Positions 1-5,076 of a stretch of DNA of 5,076 nt are shown piece by piece (the stretch's first letter is position 1; each line of letters begins with the position of its first letter). This DNA comes from Bryobacterales bacterium (GTDB lineage: Bacteria; Acidobacteriota; Terriglobia; Bryobacterales; Bryobacteraceae): the NCBI GenBank assembly GCA_003154855.1, contig PMEV01000391.1, positions 1-5,076 on the forward strand. The letters run 5' to 3'. The position numbers and the translations under genes were made by a program. The notes beneath the pieces are model-generated. The model was not told the DNA's origin and searched no databases. It saw only the letters and a list, made by a program, of their open reading frames with translations.

Positions 1-1972
1 TGCTGAAGGCGATCAGCAAGGACGGCACCCCGATGGCAAACAGGTTGAACAACCCGAGGCGCCGGGGCGTCAGCGGAAACCCCCACAGCAGCAGCGCCGA
101 CCCAAGCGTCACATAGATCACCATGCAGTTCTTGGTCAGGAACAGCTTGGCCACTGTCACCACGGTGTCGACGATCTTCTGGCCCTCCGCGAAGACCACC
201 GGCAGCAGCGTGAACCGATTCTCGCGCAGAACGATGTCCGCCACCTCCCTGGTGATGGCGGCCCCCTCCTCCATGGCGATGCCCACGTCCGCCTGCTTGA
301 TGGCTGGAACGTCGTTGACCCCGTCTCCGATCATGGCGGTATGAATCTTTCGGGCGCGCAGCGCCTGCACGATCCGCACCTTCTGCTCGGGCCGCAGCCT
401 GGCAAAGACCACGCTCTTCTCGACGGCCGCCTCGAACCGCTGGCCCTCCAGAGCGTCCAGTTCCGCCCCGCCGACCACCTCCGAATCCGCGACGCTCCAG
501 CCGATATCGCGGCATGTCGCCAGGATGGCCGTCGCCGAATCGCCCGAGAGGATCTTGAGCGCGATTCCCCGCCGCGCGAACTCGCCGATCACTTCGCGCG
601 CATCCGGCCGCACCAGGTCGCCCAGCGACACGATGCCCAGCGGCCGAAGGCGAAACGAACCCAGATTGTCCGCTCGCGGATCGATCTGCCGGCGATCCAT
701 CACCTCGCCGAACAGCAGGTTCCGGTACACCTCTAGGCCCCCGGCAGCCGCCACTCCGCTCCCCTGCGGGCACTTCTCAAGCAGAACCTCGAGGGCCCCC
801 AGCGCGTAGGTGGTCTCGACGCCGCCCCGCTCCACCATCAGCACGCTCATCTTTCTCCGCGAGCTGAACGGGATTTCGTCCACCTGCGCCGCCTGCCCGT
901 CTCCCGGCAACGCCTCCAGGGCGCGAATGGTGGCGTTCTTTTCCGAGGAAAGGCGCGCGTAAGTGCCCAGCAGCCCTTCCAGAGTCTCCACCGCGAGGCC
1001 GGGCGCGAGCGGCGTAACCTTGCGAACCGACATTCTGTTCTGCGTCAGCGTCCCGGTCTTGTCCATGCAGATGGCACGCACCCCGGCGAACGACTCGATC
1101 GCATTGAAGCTCTGCACCACCGCCCCAACCTTGCCGATGCGGTATATGCCCAGAGCGAAGATCAGGGAGGCGGTCAGCACCAGGCCTTGCGGCACCAGAC
1201 CGTCCAGGATGGTGGCCAGCTTCCGGACCAGCTCCACGCCGAGCTGATGACGGACCAGGCCCAGCGACCCCGCCAGCACTGCCAGCGCCACAGACACGCC
1301 GAACAGCGCCTCCACGATGCGGTTGAGCTGCCTCTGCAGCGGGCTGACCCGGCTTTTCAACCGCTGGGCCAGCCGCGTGACCTCCGACGCATAGCTCGCA
1401 TCGCTCAACCGTTCCACCACATAGCAGCCGTTGCCCGACACGCAGAAACTGCCCGACAGGACGCTGTCTCCCGCTCCCTTTTCGATTGGTTCGGATTCGC
1501 CCGTGAGCAGCGATTCGTCCATCTCCAGCCGGTGCGATTCCAGCACCTTCCCGTCCACCACCGCCTGGTCCCCGCGCTTCACCACGATCGCATCGCCCAG
1601 CACGATCCGCCCGTGCGGAATGGCGACCTCCGCGCCATCCCGCAATGCCGTCACCTCCCGCACGATCAGCAGGTTGACTTTCTCCATGGCCAGCTTGGCC
1701 CGCAGCTCCTGGATCACCGCAATGACGGTATTGCTGAAGGCCACCGCAAACACGCCCACGCAATCCCAGAGCAGCCGCCCGTCCCGGGTTCCCAGATAGA
1801 AGGCCAGCAGGAACAGCACGATGCCGCCGATGATGAAATTGAAGACCGAGAACACGTTCTCCAGCAGGATCGCGTGGAGGCTCTTGGTTCCGGGTTCCGG
1901 AGGGCGATTGTACTGGCCAGCCGCGAATCTGGCGGCCGCTTCAGCGGAGGTCAAACCGGGCATGGAAGGCAT
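1..1972 (-). CDS. Cation-transporting P-type ATPase, CtpE-like (HAD-IC), partial
   Basis: An inner-membrane pump that uses ATP to move a cation. About 657 residues are present and the frame stays open at the left edge; relatives are near 780-800 residues, so the last membrane helices are missing. The start is an ATG at 1972 with GGAAGGTG seven bases upstream; a second ATG at 1963 is possible. Visible in order: an N-terminal GLTSAEAAARFAAGQYN segment (residues 6-22), helices M1 (about 41-60) and M2 (68-88), the actuator motif TGES (157-160), M3 (222-242), M4 with PQGL (261-264), the phosphorylation motif DKTGTLT with Asp304, a nucleotide-binding motif LGALE (391-395) in place of KGAPE, the hinge GDGVNDVP (549-556), then M5 and part of M6. 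No N-terminal metal-binding domain or CPC motif is present, which argues against a copper or heavy-metal P1B pump. The order matches mycobacterial CtpE, a proposed calcium exporter; the ion here is inference. Third codon positions are strongly GC, unlike the genes to the right. Confidence 0.95.
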   Translation of the reverse strand, partial: MPSMPGLTSAEAAARFAAGQYNRPPEPGTKSLHAILLENVFSVFNFIIGGIVLFLLAFYLGTRDGRLLWDCVGVFAVAFSNTVIAVIQELRAKLAMEKVNLLIVREVTALRDGAEVAIPHGRIVLGDAIVVKRGDQAVVDGKVLESHRLEMDESLLTGESEPIEKGAGDSVLSGSFCVSGNGCYVVERLSDASYASEVTRLAQRLKSRVSPLQRQLNRIVEALFGVSVALAVLAGSLGLVRHQLGVELVRKLATILDGLVPQGLVLTASLIFALGIYRIGKVGAVVQSFNAIESFAGVRAICMDKTGTLTQNRMSVRKVTPLAPGLAVETLEGLLGTYARLSSEKNATIRALEALPGDGQAAQVDEIPFSSRRKMSVLMVERGGVETTYALGALEVLLEKCPQGSGVAAAGGLEVYRNLLFGEVMDRRQIDPRADNLGSFRLRPLGIVSLGDLVRPDAREVIGEFARRGIALKILSGDSATAILATCRDIGWSVADSEVVGGAELDALEGQRFEAAVEKSVVFARLRPEQKVRIVQALRARKIHTAMIGDGVNDVPAIKQADVGIAMEEGAAITREVADIVLRENRFTLLPVVFAEGQKIVDTVVTVAKLFLTKNCMVIYVTLGSALLLWGFPLTPRRLGLFNLFAIGVPSLLIAFS

Positions 1973-1979
1973 TACTATA

Positions 1980-1987
1980 CACCTTCC
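1980..1987 (-). promoter_or_regulatory. Ribosome binding site of the P-type ATPase
   Basis: GGAAGGTG on the minus strand, seven bases before the ATG at 1972. It favours this ATG over the in-frame ATG nine bases further in, which would lie 16 bases from the site. Confidence 0.7.
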
Positions 1988-1998
1988 GCGTCTCGGGT

Positions 1999-2025
1999 GG
2001 CGCCGGCGGTCTTGCCGCCGGTGTC
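1999..2025. repeat. GC-rich hairpin in the leader of the ATPase gene
   Basis: The arms CCGGCGG (2003-2009) and CCGCCGG (2015-2021) pair perfectly around a five-base loop. Outward the stem continues to 1999/2025 with two G-C and two G-U pairs. It lies 12 bases upstream of the ATPase ribosome binding site. It could be a dispersed palindromic repeat or a leader structure. There is no T-run to make it an intrinsic terminator. Confidence 0.6.
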
Positions 2026-2114
2026 TTCAACAGACCTGGGCACATCGTGCGTCGCTCCAGACGGCGTGCGGGGAAGGCGGGCTAGGTACAATGCCGGTCG
2101 CTTAGCGCAGACCT

Positions 2115-2157
2115 GTAGGGCGGTCCTCCCGGACCGCGCCGGACCTCCAGGTCCGGC
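2115..2157 (+). repeat. REP-like tandem palindromes headed by GTAG
   Basis: GTAG at 2115-2118 is followed by the hairpin GCGGTCC-tccc-GGACCGC (2120-2137). Directly against it lies a second, nearly perfect palindrome, GCCGGACCT-cc-AGGTCCGGC (2138-2157). A GTAG or GGAG tetranucleotide just 5' of a palindrome is the hallmark of REP sequences moved by REP-associated tyrosine transposases. The placement between two leftward genes also allows a role in ending or stabilising the transcript of the 79-residue gene. Copy number elsewhere in the genome cannot be judged here. Confidence 0.55.
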
Positions 2158-2249
2158 CTTGGGAGAGCCGGCGAGAACATCGGCCGGCGCACCAGGAGGT
2201 CCGAAGACAAAGCGATCGGTATTAGGGCTAGGATTGGTGGGCGGCCAAG

Positions 2250-2489
2250 CTAGGCCACGGAGCCGCCATCCCAATCGTGATGGGGGTCCGGAATGAACAG
2301 GACGGTGTCATGCGGGCGGCTCGCCACCAGCCACCCTCCCGGCACCTTCGCGCGATACATCGAGAAGGTAGCGGAATTGGAACTGATCCGGTTGGGGAGC
2401 AGATCGAAGGTGAGGATTTTCTCGGGCACCGCCGCGAGAGGTCTGTGCCACCCATTCGCGCTGCGTCTGTCTTCCAAGAGCTCCAACAT
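2250..2489 (-). CDS. Small hypothetical protein, 79 residues
   Basis: I do not recognise the family. The ATG at 2489 has AAGGGAG seven bases upstream, a strong ribosome binding site, and the frame ends at TAG (2252-2250). The product is soluble-looking, with no signal peptide or membrane segment. Its best-ordered part is the C-terminal half, with MYRAKVPGGWLVA (about residues 44-56) and TVLFIPDPHHDWDGGSVA (about 62-79). This reads like a small beta-rich domain: a strand with a Pro-Gly-Gly-Trp turn, a second strand, then an acidic Asp/His/Trp tail. Two overlapping frames (2228-2455 minus and 2293-2820 plus) are arginine- and serine-rich and look like shadows. The gene lies 277 bp upstream of the ATPase on the same strand, with hairpins between, so co-transcription is uncertain. 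The ribosome binding site and the ordered protein make it probably real. Confidence 0.65.
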   Translation of the reverse strand: MLELLEDRRSANGWHRPLAAVPEKILTFDLLPNRISSNSATFSMYRAKVPGGWLVASRPHDTVLFIPDPHHDWDGGSVA

Positions 2490-2496
2490 TTCTGGT

Positions 2497-2503
2497 CTCC
2501 CTT
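2497..2503 (-). promoter_or_regulatory. Ribosome binding site of the 79-residue gene
   Basis: AAGGGAG on the minus strand, seven bases before the ATG at 2489. It is the main reason for choosing this frame over the overlapping 75-residue frame. Confidence 0.6.
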
Positions 2504-2544
2504 CGCTGCTTACCGGCTGTCTCCGGAGCCTGTCGGATCAGGCC

Positions 2545-2557
2545 CTAGATCATCTAG
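2545..2557. promoter_or_regulatory. Perfect 13-base palindrome, possible operator
   Basis: CTAGAT-C-ATCTAG, perfectly symmetrical about one base, 55 bases upstream of the 79-residue gene. On the minus strand it overlaps a weak promoter candidate: TTGCAA at 2570-2575 and, 17 bases on, TGATCT at 2547-2552, a poor -10 match. A dimeric repressor site is possible. No regulator gene is nearby, so the role is inference. Confidence 0.25.
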
Positions 2558-2590
2558 TAAATGCCGATTTTGCAAGCCTGTCAACGCACA

Positions 2591-2697
2591 TTGGTACCGG
2601 TGTAGTCCCGGTACACCGCCCCCCTCATGCACTCACCCCTAACGGGTGGTACAGAAAGGGGGTAGTACACTGGGTACGGGAATTGTGGCCGTACCAA
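2591..2697. repeat. REPIN- or MITE-like inverted-repeat unit, about 107 bp
   Basis: The unit begins TTGGTACCGG and ends CCGTACCAA, so both ends read TTGGTAC inward. The imperfect inverted similarity runs about 35-40 bases to C-runs and G-runs facing the centre (2618-2624 and 2658-2662). Each arm is also a hairpin: GTACCGG/CCGGTAC (2594-2600 with 2608-2614) and GGTACGG/CCGTACC (2673-2679 with 2689-2695). GTAG at 2662-2665 stands ahead of the right palindrome. Two inverted palindromic arms around a short spacer is the form of a REPIN; a MITE is the alternative. I see no clear target-site duplication and no transposase in the window. Confidence 0.45.
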
Positions 2698-2781
2698 GGA
2701 GCTGGCGATGCAGCCCCGCCCGGCCGATGCAAACTTTTACAGTCACCGCGCCCCGCACAATCTTTCTCCCCCCGTCTTCTG

Positions 2782-2827
2782 CCGTTCGCCGTGCGAGGCA
2801 CCAGTGCCTGGCTTGCTTAGCGAACGG
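2782..2827. other. Nested two-stem palindromic structure
   Basis: The outer arms CCGTTCGC (2782-2789) and GCGAACGG (2820-2827) are perfectly complementary over eight bases. Inside them lies a second hairpin, AGGCAC-ca-GTGCCT (2796-2809). Both stems can form together in DNA or RNA. It may be a structured RNA element or another palindromic repeat. No T-run follows on either strand, so it is not a standard terminator. Confidence 0.45.
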
Positions 2828-3236
2828 TCGCCGGTTCGAGGGAGTCCCGCCTGGGGAGGCAAATCGCGTTTCCCAAGTTGTCCGCTATCTGATTGATTTC
2901 ATTATGTGTGCTTGAGAGAGTTCCTCTGGATCGCACCGGTTGATCTCTGACCTCAGAACGGACTCGAACCTGTGGCCACGAACTCATCCTGCATTCCGCA
3001 ATAGATCGCACGCGTCCGGCATTAATCGTTGTATTGGGCCCGTGGGCTTCGGGAGCCCCATTTCAACGCTCGAACTCGCCGGCAATATGTGGCCAACTTC
3101 CGGATCGCCGAACGACCCGCTCGGCACGGTCTGCGACGATGACGTCGCCGACCGGACAACCGCGTTCGTCATAGCCCCTTTTGGGCCGGGCCCCGACCTT
3201 GATTTTCCGGCGATTCTTCCAGATGACGTCTCGTTC
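2828..3236. other. Intergenic stretch without a convincing gene
   Basis: This is the left part of the space downstream of the glycosyltransferase. An AT-rich island at about 2885-2912 stands out from the GC-rich surroundings. A short hairpin GGGCT-tcggg-AGCCC lies at 3044-3058 and could act weakly in termination. From about 3040 to 3236 the plus-strand frame that opens at TTG 2940 has GC-rich third positions and a balanced composition, including CDDDVADRTTAFVIAPFG. The minus frame shares the same third positions, so strand cannot be decided. No start with a ribosome binding site, and no known domain, supports a gene on either strand. Confidence 0.4.
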
Positions 3237-4352
3237 TCAAGCGATCCGGAAGAATCGCTCCGGAGCAAATCTCATCTGGTCAATTCGCATCTGATGCAGT
3301 GCCTCGGCTCGATCAAACGAGAAATCATCAGACAGGAGCAGGCGTGTGCCCCGGATCAGGTCGACCACCCTGCCAGCCAACTCCTCGCCCATGCACGGAA
3401 CGGTTTCTTGTGCCGCCAGGCGCTGGCGGCAGACGTCCTTCATCTCCATCCAACAGGGGTACTGGGGACATTCGGGCAGCACGCAATAGAAAGGCACTTC
3501 GTTGAAATAACACTCCGGCCAACGCACACCTGAGATAGCCAGCCACGGGGTGCCGACGCTTGGGGCCAGAAACGCGAAACCCGTGTGTGGAGCAATCAGC
3601 AAATCGCACCACTCGAGCAATGCCAGTTGATTCCAGATGCCGATATCGTAGCAATTGAAGATACGCTCTGAAGCGCCTGTGAGACCGGAGATAGCCGGGC
3701 CGGAGAAGGCTATGGTGCTCGATCGGTCGTCGGCGTTGCTTTTCCCGGTAATGAAGAAGTGAGCGTCCGGCAGTTCGTCTTGAAGGGCGGAAAACGCGAG
3801 TCGCCACCAGTCGATTGAGGGGTAGATTGGTTCAGGGCTCGATCCGGCGAGCAGTACGCCGATGTTCACATGCGCCGGTTTGAGCGTTCGAACGAATGCC
3901 TCGGCGGATTCCCGAACGCGCATCCGGATCGCGGAGTTCCGTTGATAAGCGGGGGCTCCTACGTGACTCAATTCATGGTGCCCCCCCTTCCACAGCCGAG
4001 CTTGGAAGCGTCTTGCGGCCAGATCGTGGAAAGTCCGCAGGGGAGCGCTTAGCTGGAAGGGGCTACACGTGGCTCTGTGATCGTTGACGACGAAGTCCCA
4101 TTCAGTCGGAACGCCGCGCAGGCAAGCGGCGTTGTCTCGGTCGAGGACGCACTCCTCGAGATCGACGGCGTAGGCGTGATCGATCCAGTCACATGCCTCC
4201 GCAAGTTCCACAGGCGTTCTGCTATTGAGCAGCAGGTGAATCTCGACATTCTGGTTAGCGTTCCACAGGCCCTTGGCGGTCTTGAACGCCTCGATCGCAT
4301 GGCCAACCGGGTGGTAGTAAACCCAATTCAGCAGGATCGTTCTCGACGACAC
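3237..4352 (-). CDS. Glycosyltransferase of GT-B fold, GT9 (heptosyltransferase)-like
   Basis: A 371-residue cytoplasmic sugar transferase, near the usual 340-400 residues for GT9. Family members add heptose or other sugars to the lipopolysaccharide core, and some relatives glycosylate proteins. The N-terminal strand TILLNWVYYHPVGHAIEAFK (residues 5-24) fits the first Rossmann strand and loop of GT-B enzymes. The C-terminal donor domain shows GVLLAGSSPEPIYPS (165-179), HFFITGK (198-204) and, most tellingly, LLEWCDLLIAPHTGFAFLAP with SVGTPWLAISG (245-275), matching the GT9 pattern of a nucleotide-sugar site followed by a small-residue helix. Five cysteines cluster at 281, 290, 295, 300 and 308. 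There are no membrane segments. The start is GTG at 4352, directly after an in-frame TAA; the preceding bases hold only a weak ribosome binding site. Acceptor and donor sugars cannot be read from the sequence. Third-position GC is lower than in the ATPase gene, which may mean transfer. Confidence 0.8.
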   Translation of the reverse strand: MSSRTILLNWVYYHPVGHAIEAFKTAKGLWNANQNVEIHLLLNSRTPVELAEACDWIDHAYAVDLEECVLDRDNAACLRGVPTEWDFVVNDHRATCSPFQLSAPLRTFHDLAARRFQARLWKGGHHELSHVGAPAYQRNSAIRMRVRESAEAFVRTLKPAHVNIGVLLAGSSPEPIYPSIDWWRLAFSALQDELPDAHFFITGKSNADDRSSTIAFSGPAISGLTGASERIFNCYDIGIWNQLALLEWCDLLIAPHTGFAFLAPSVGTPWLAISGVRWPECYFNEVPFYCVLPECPQYPCWMEMKDVCRQRLAAQETVPCMGEELAGRVVDLIRGTRLLLSDDFSFDRAEALHQMRIDQMRFAPERFFRIA

Positions 4353-4367
4353 TTAGCCATTCTACCG

Positions 4368-4706
4368 TCATAGACGAGTGACCTGAGCCACTCGGCTGCC
4401 GAAAGGCAAGGAATTGCAGAGCAGGGGAAGAAACGGAACCACCTGCCATTCGCTGGCGCACCCGCCCCCGCTTTTCTCCTTGGAACGATGCCGCCTGCGC
4501 GATGCTCCAGTCGCCCCGGACGACGCGCATCCGGAAGTTATCCTGAGCCCCCTCGGCGAGTTCGAGACGTGTACAGACTGGGTGCCTGCCATGGACACGG
4601 GTCGCGCGGTTGGCAACGCCCAGAGTTGCCTCGAATCCCGATTCTCCAAATCCATTACGTAATCGGGTTCCTCTCGGGGAGCCAAATTCCCGTGGAGGAA
4701 TTTCAC
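4368..4706 (-). pseudogene. Possible frameshifted small gene downstream of mazF
   Basis: A GTG at 4706 overlaps the mazF stop as GTGA and opens a frame reading VKFLHGNLAPREEPDYVMDLEN, which looks like ordinary protein. It stays open for 112 codons to 4368, but after about 4640 it turns serine- and arginine-rich like a shadow. From there a second minus-strand frame, the one holding ATG 4530, reads FEATLGVANRATRVHGRHPV and on to RVVRGDWSIAQAA with GC-rich third positions. Joining the two would give a sensible protein of roughly 90 or more residues, so a single frameshift near 4630-4645 is my preferred reading. I do not recognise a family. The antisense plus-strand frame (4414-4662) is also open, so this call is weak. 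The stretch could instead be plain intergenic sequence. Confidence 0.28.
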
Positions 4707-5020
4707 TCTGCGAATACCTCTTGCAGCGTCTTCAATGTGGAGGTGAGCGTCTTCGCCGAGACTGTTCCCAGTTTCCTCGCCAGCCGGGTCTTGTCCACGG
4801 CGCGAACCTGATCGAGCAGGATCAAACCCTTCCGGCCACCATGATTGATACCGATCCGAAACGGCGCCTGGCAACCCGCCGTGGTCATGGGGGCGACCAG
4901 TACCGTGCGCAAATGATCGTGCATTTCGCACGGGGACACCACGACGCACGGGCGTGTCTTTTTGATTTCGCTCCCGAGGGTGGGATCGAGATTCACCAGC
5001 CAAATCTCCCCCCGCGTCAC
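4703..5020 (-). CDS. mazF: MazF/PemK-family mRNA interferase toxin
   Basis: The toxin of a type II toxin-antitoxin pair: a sequence-specific endoribonuclease that cuts mRNA when its antitoxin is lost. With the GTG at 5020 the product has 105 residues, normal for the family. The N-terminus MTRGEIWLVNLDPTLGSEIK and the following KTRPCVVVSP are the family signature. Arg23 in KTRP and Thr46 in LVAPMTT match the catalytic Arg and Thr of Bacillus MazF. The later GLILLDQVRAVDKTRL segment is also typical. No truncation is seen, so it should be active. A GTG at 5023 would add one residue, but 5020 is preferred: it forms a GTGA overlap with the stop of the upstream frame, GGAG lies eight bases before it, and the protein then starts MTRGEIW as relatives do. 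The overlap implies translational coupling to the antitoxin, and the operon is probably repressed by the toxin-antitoxin complex. Confidence 0.93.
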   Translation of the reverse strand: MTRGEIWLVNLDPTLGSEIKKTRPCVVVSPCEMHDHLRTVLVAPMTTAGCQAPFRIGINHGGRKGLILLDQVRAVDKTRLARKLGTVSAKTLTSTLKTLQEVFAE

Positions 5021-5076
5021 CACACCAACTCCGAATCCTCGGCATTACCAAATTCGCCCATCACGAGTTCGTCGTC
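5017..5076 (-). CDS. Likely MazE-type antitoxin, C-terminal end only
   Basis: The last 19 codons of a frame entering from the right edge, reading DDELVMGEFGNAEDSELVW and ending at TGA (5019-5017). The acidic tail closing on a tryptophan is what is expected of the segment that wraps and blocks a MazF dimer. The stop overlaps the toxin start by four bases, the usual antitoxin-first order. The DNA-binding N-terminus lies outside the window, so the family (AbrB-like, ribbon-helix-helix or other) cannot be named. Confidence 0.65.
   Translation of the reverse strand, partial: DDELVMGEFGNAEDSELVW
5029..5032 (-). promoter_or_regulatory. Ribosome binding site of mazF inside the antitoxin frame
   Basis: GGAG on the minus strand, within the antitoxin coding end, eight bases before the GTG at 5020 and five before the GTG at 5023. 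The spacing slightly favours 5020. Confidence 0.45.

Noticed and set aside
777..1763. Long minus-strand open frame of 328 codons inside the ATPase gene
   Set aside because: The Gly/Arg/Ala-rich translation is a shifted reading of the P-type ATPase; the true frame carries TGES, DKTGTLT and GDGVND.
2081..2092. Plus-strand TACAAT resembling a -10 box in GCTAGGTACAAT
   Set aside because: No -35 match at 16-18 bases upstream and no plus-strand gene downstream.
341..2296. Plus-strand open frames opposite the ATPase gene and its leader
   Set aside because: They are antisense shadows of a high-GC gene; low-complexity His/Arg/Pro-rich products without domains.
2293..2820. Plus-strand frame of 175 codons
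   Set aside because: It runs antisense to the 79-residue gene and straight through the inverted-repeat unit and part of the nested stem; no ribosome binding site and a shadow-like composition.
2824..2862. tRNA T-arm-like sequence GGTCGCCGGTTCGAG on the plus strand
   Set aside because: The following bases do not pair to close a T stem, and no anticodon or D arm can be found upstream.
2950..2995. tRNA-like GGTTCGAGTC on the minus strand
   Set aside because: The T stem has at least two mismatches and no cloverleaf can be built; at most a chance match or a degenerate remnant.
2817..3011. Minus-strand frame of 64 codons
   Set aside because: No ribosome binding site, overlaps the nested stem end, and the product has no recognisable motif.
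4488..4811. Plus-strand frame of 107 codons opposite mazF
   Set aside because: Antisense to a clear mazF gene and no recognisable domain.
1..5076. CRISPR array or rRNA gene
   Set aside because: No regularly spaced direct repeats and no rRNA-like conserved blocks were seen on either strand.

Overview
The window looks like a chromosomal stretch of a GC-rich, probably Gram-negative environmental bacterium. The phylum cannot be fixed from this sequence. The GTAG-headed palindromes and the general style of the genes made me think of Acidobacteriota (Solibacter/Bryobacter-like), but that is a guess. Every gene I can support lies on the minus strand and reads leftward.

Layout, left to right. (1) Positions 1-1972 hold most of a cation-transporting P-type ATPase of the CtpE-like HAD-IC type, cut by the left edge. 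(2) Positions 1973-2249 are a non-coding gap with three GC-rich hairpins; one has the GTAG-plus-palindrome form of REP elements. (3) Positions 2250-2489 encode a 79-residue protein of unknown function with a good ribosome binding site and a palindrome upstream. (4) Positions 2490-3236 are a long gap without a convincing gene. It holds a roughly 107 bp REPIN- or MITE-like inverted-repeat unit, a nested stem structure, and a segment with coding-like base use but no identifiable product. (5) Positions 3237-4352 encode a GT-B-fold glycosyltransferase related to family GT9 (heptosyltransferases), with five cysteines near the C-terminus. (6) Positions 4353-4706 hold what may be a frameshifted small gene. 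(7) Positions 4703-5020 encode a MazF/PemK-family mRNA interferase, preceded at the right edge by the last codons of its likely antitoxin.

How the genes relate: the antitoxin and mazF form a type II toxin-antitoxin operon joined by a GTGA stop/start overlap. A second GTGA overlap at the end of mazF suggests a third cistron was once attached. The ATPase, the 79-residue protein and the glycosyltransferase are separated by 277 and 747 bp, so they are probably separate transcription units rather than one pathway. Short palindromic repeats, a toxin-antitoxin pair and a possible gene remnant make the part right of about 2000 look like an accessory, rearranged stretch beside a core transport gene. 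I see no clearly new multi-gene defence or biosynthetic system here.
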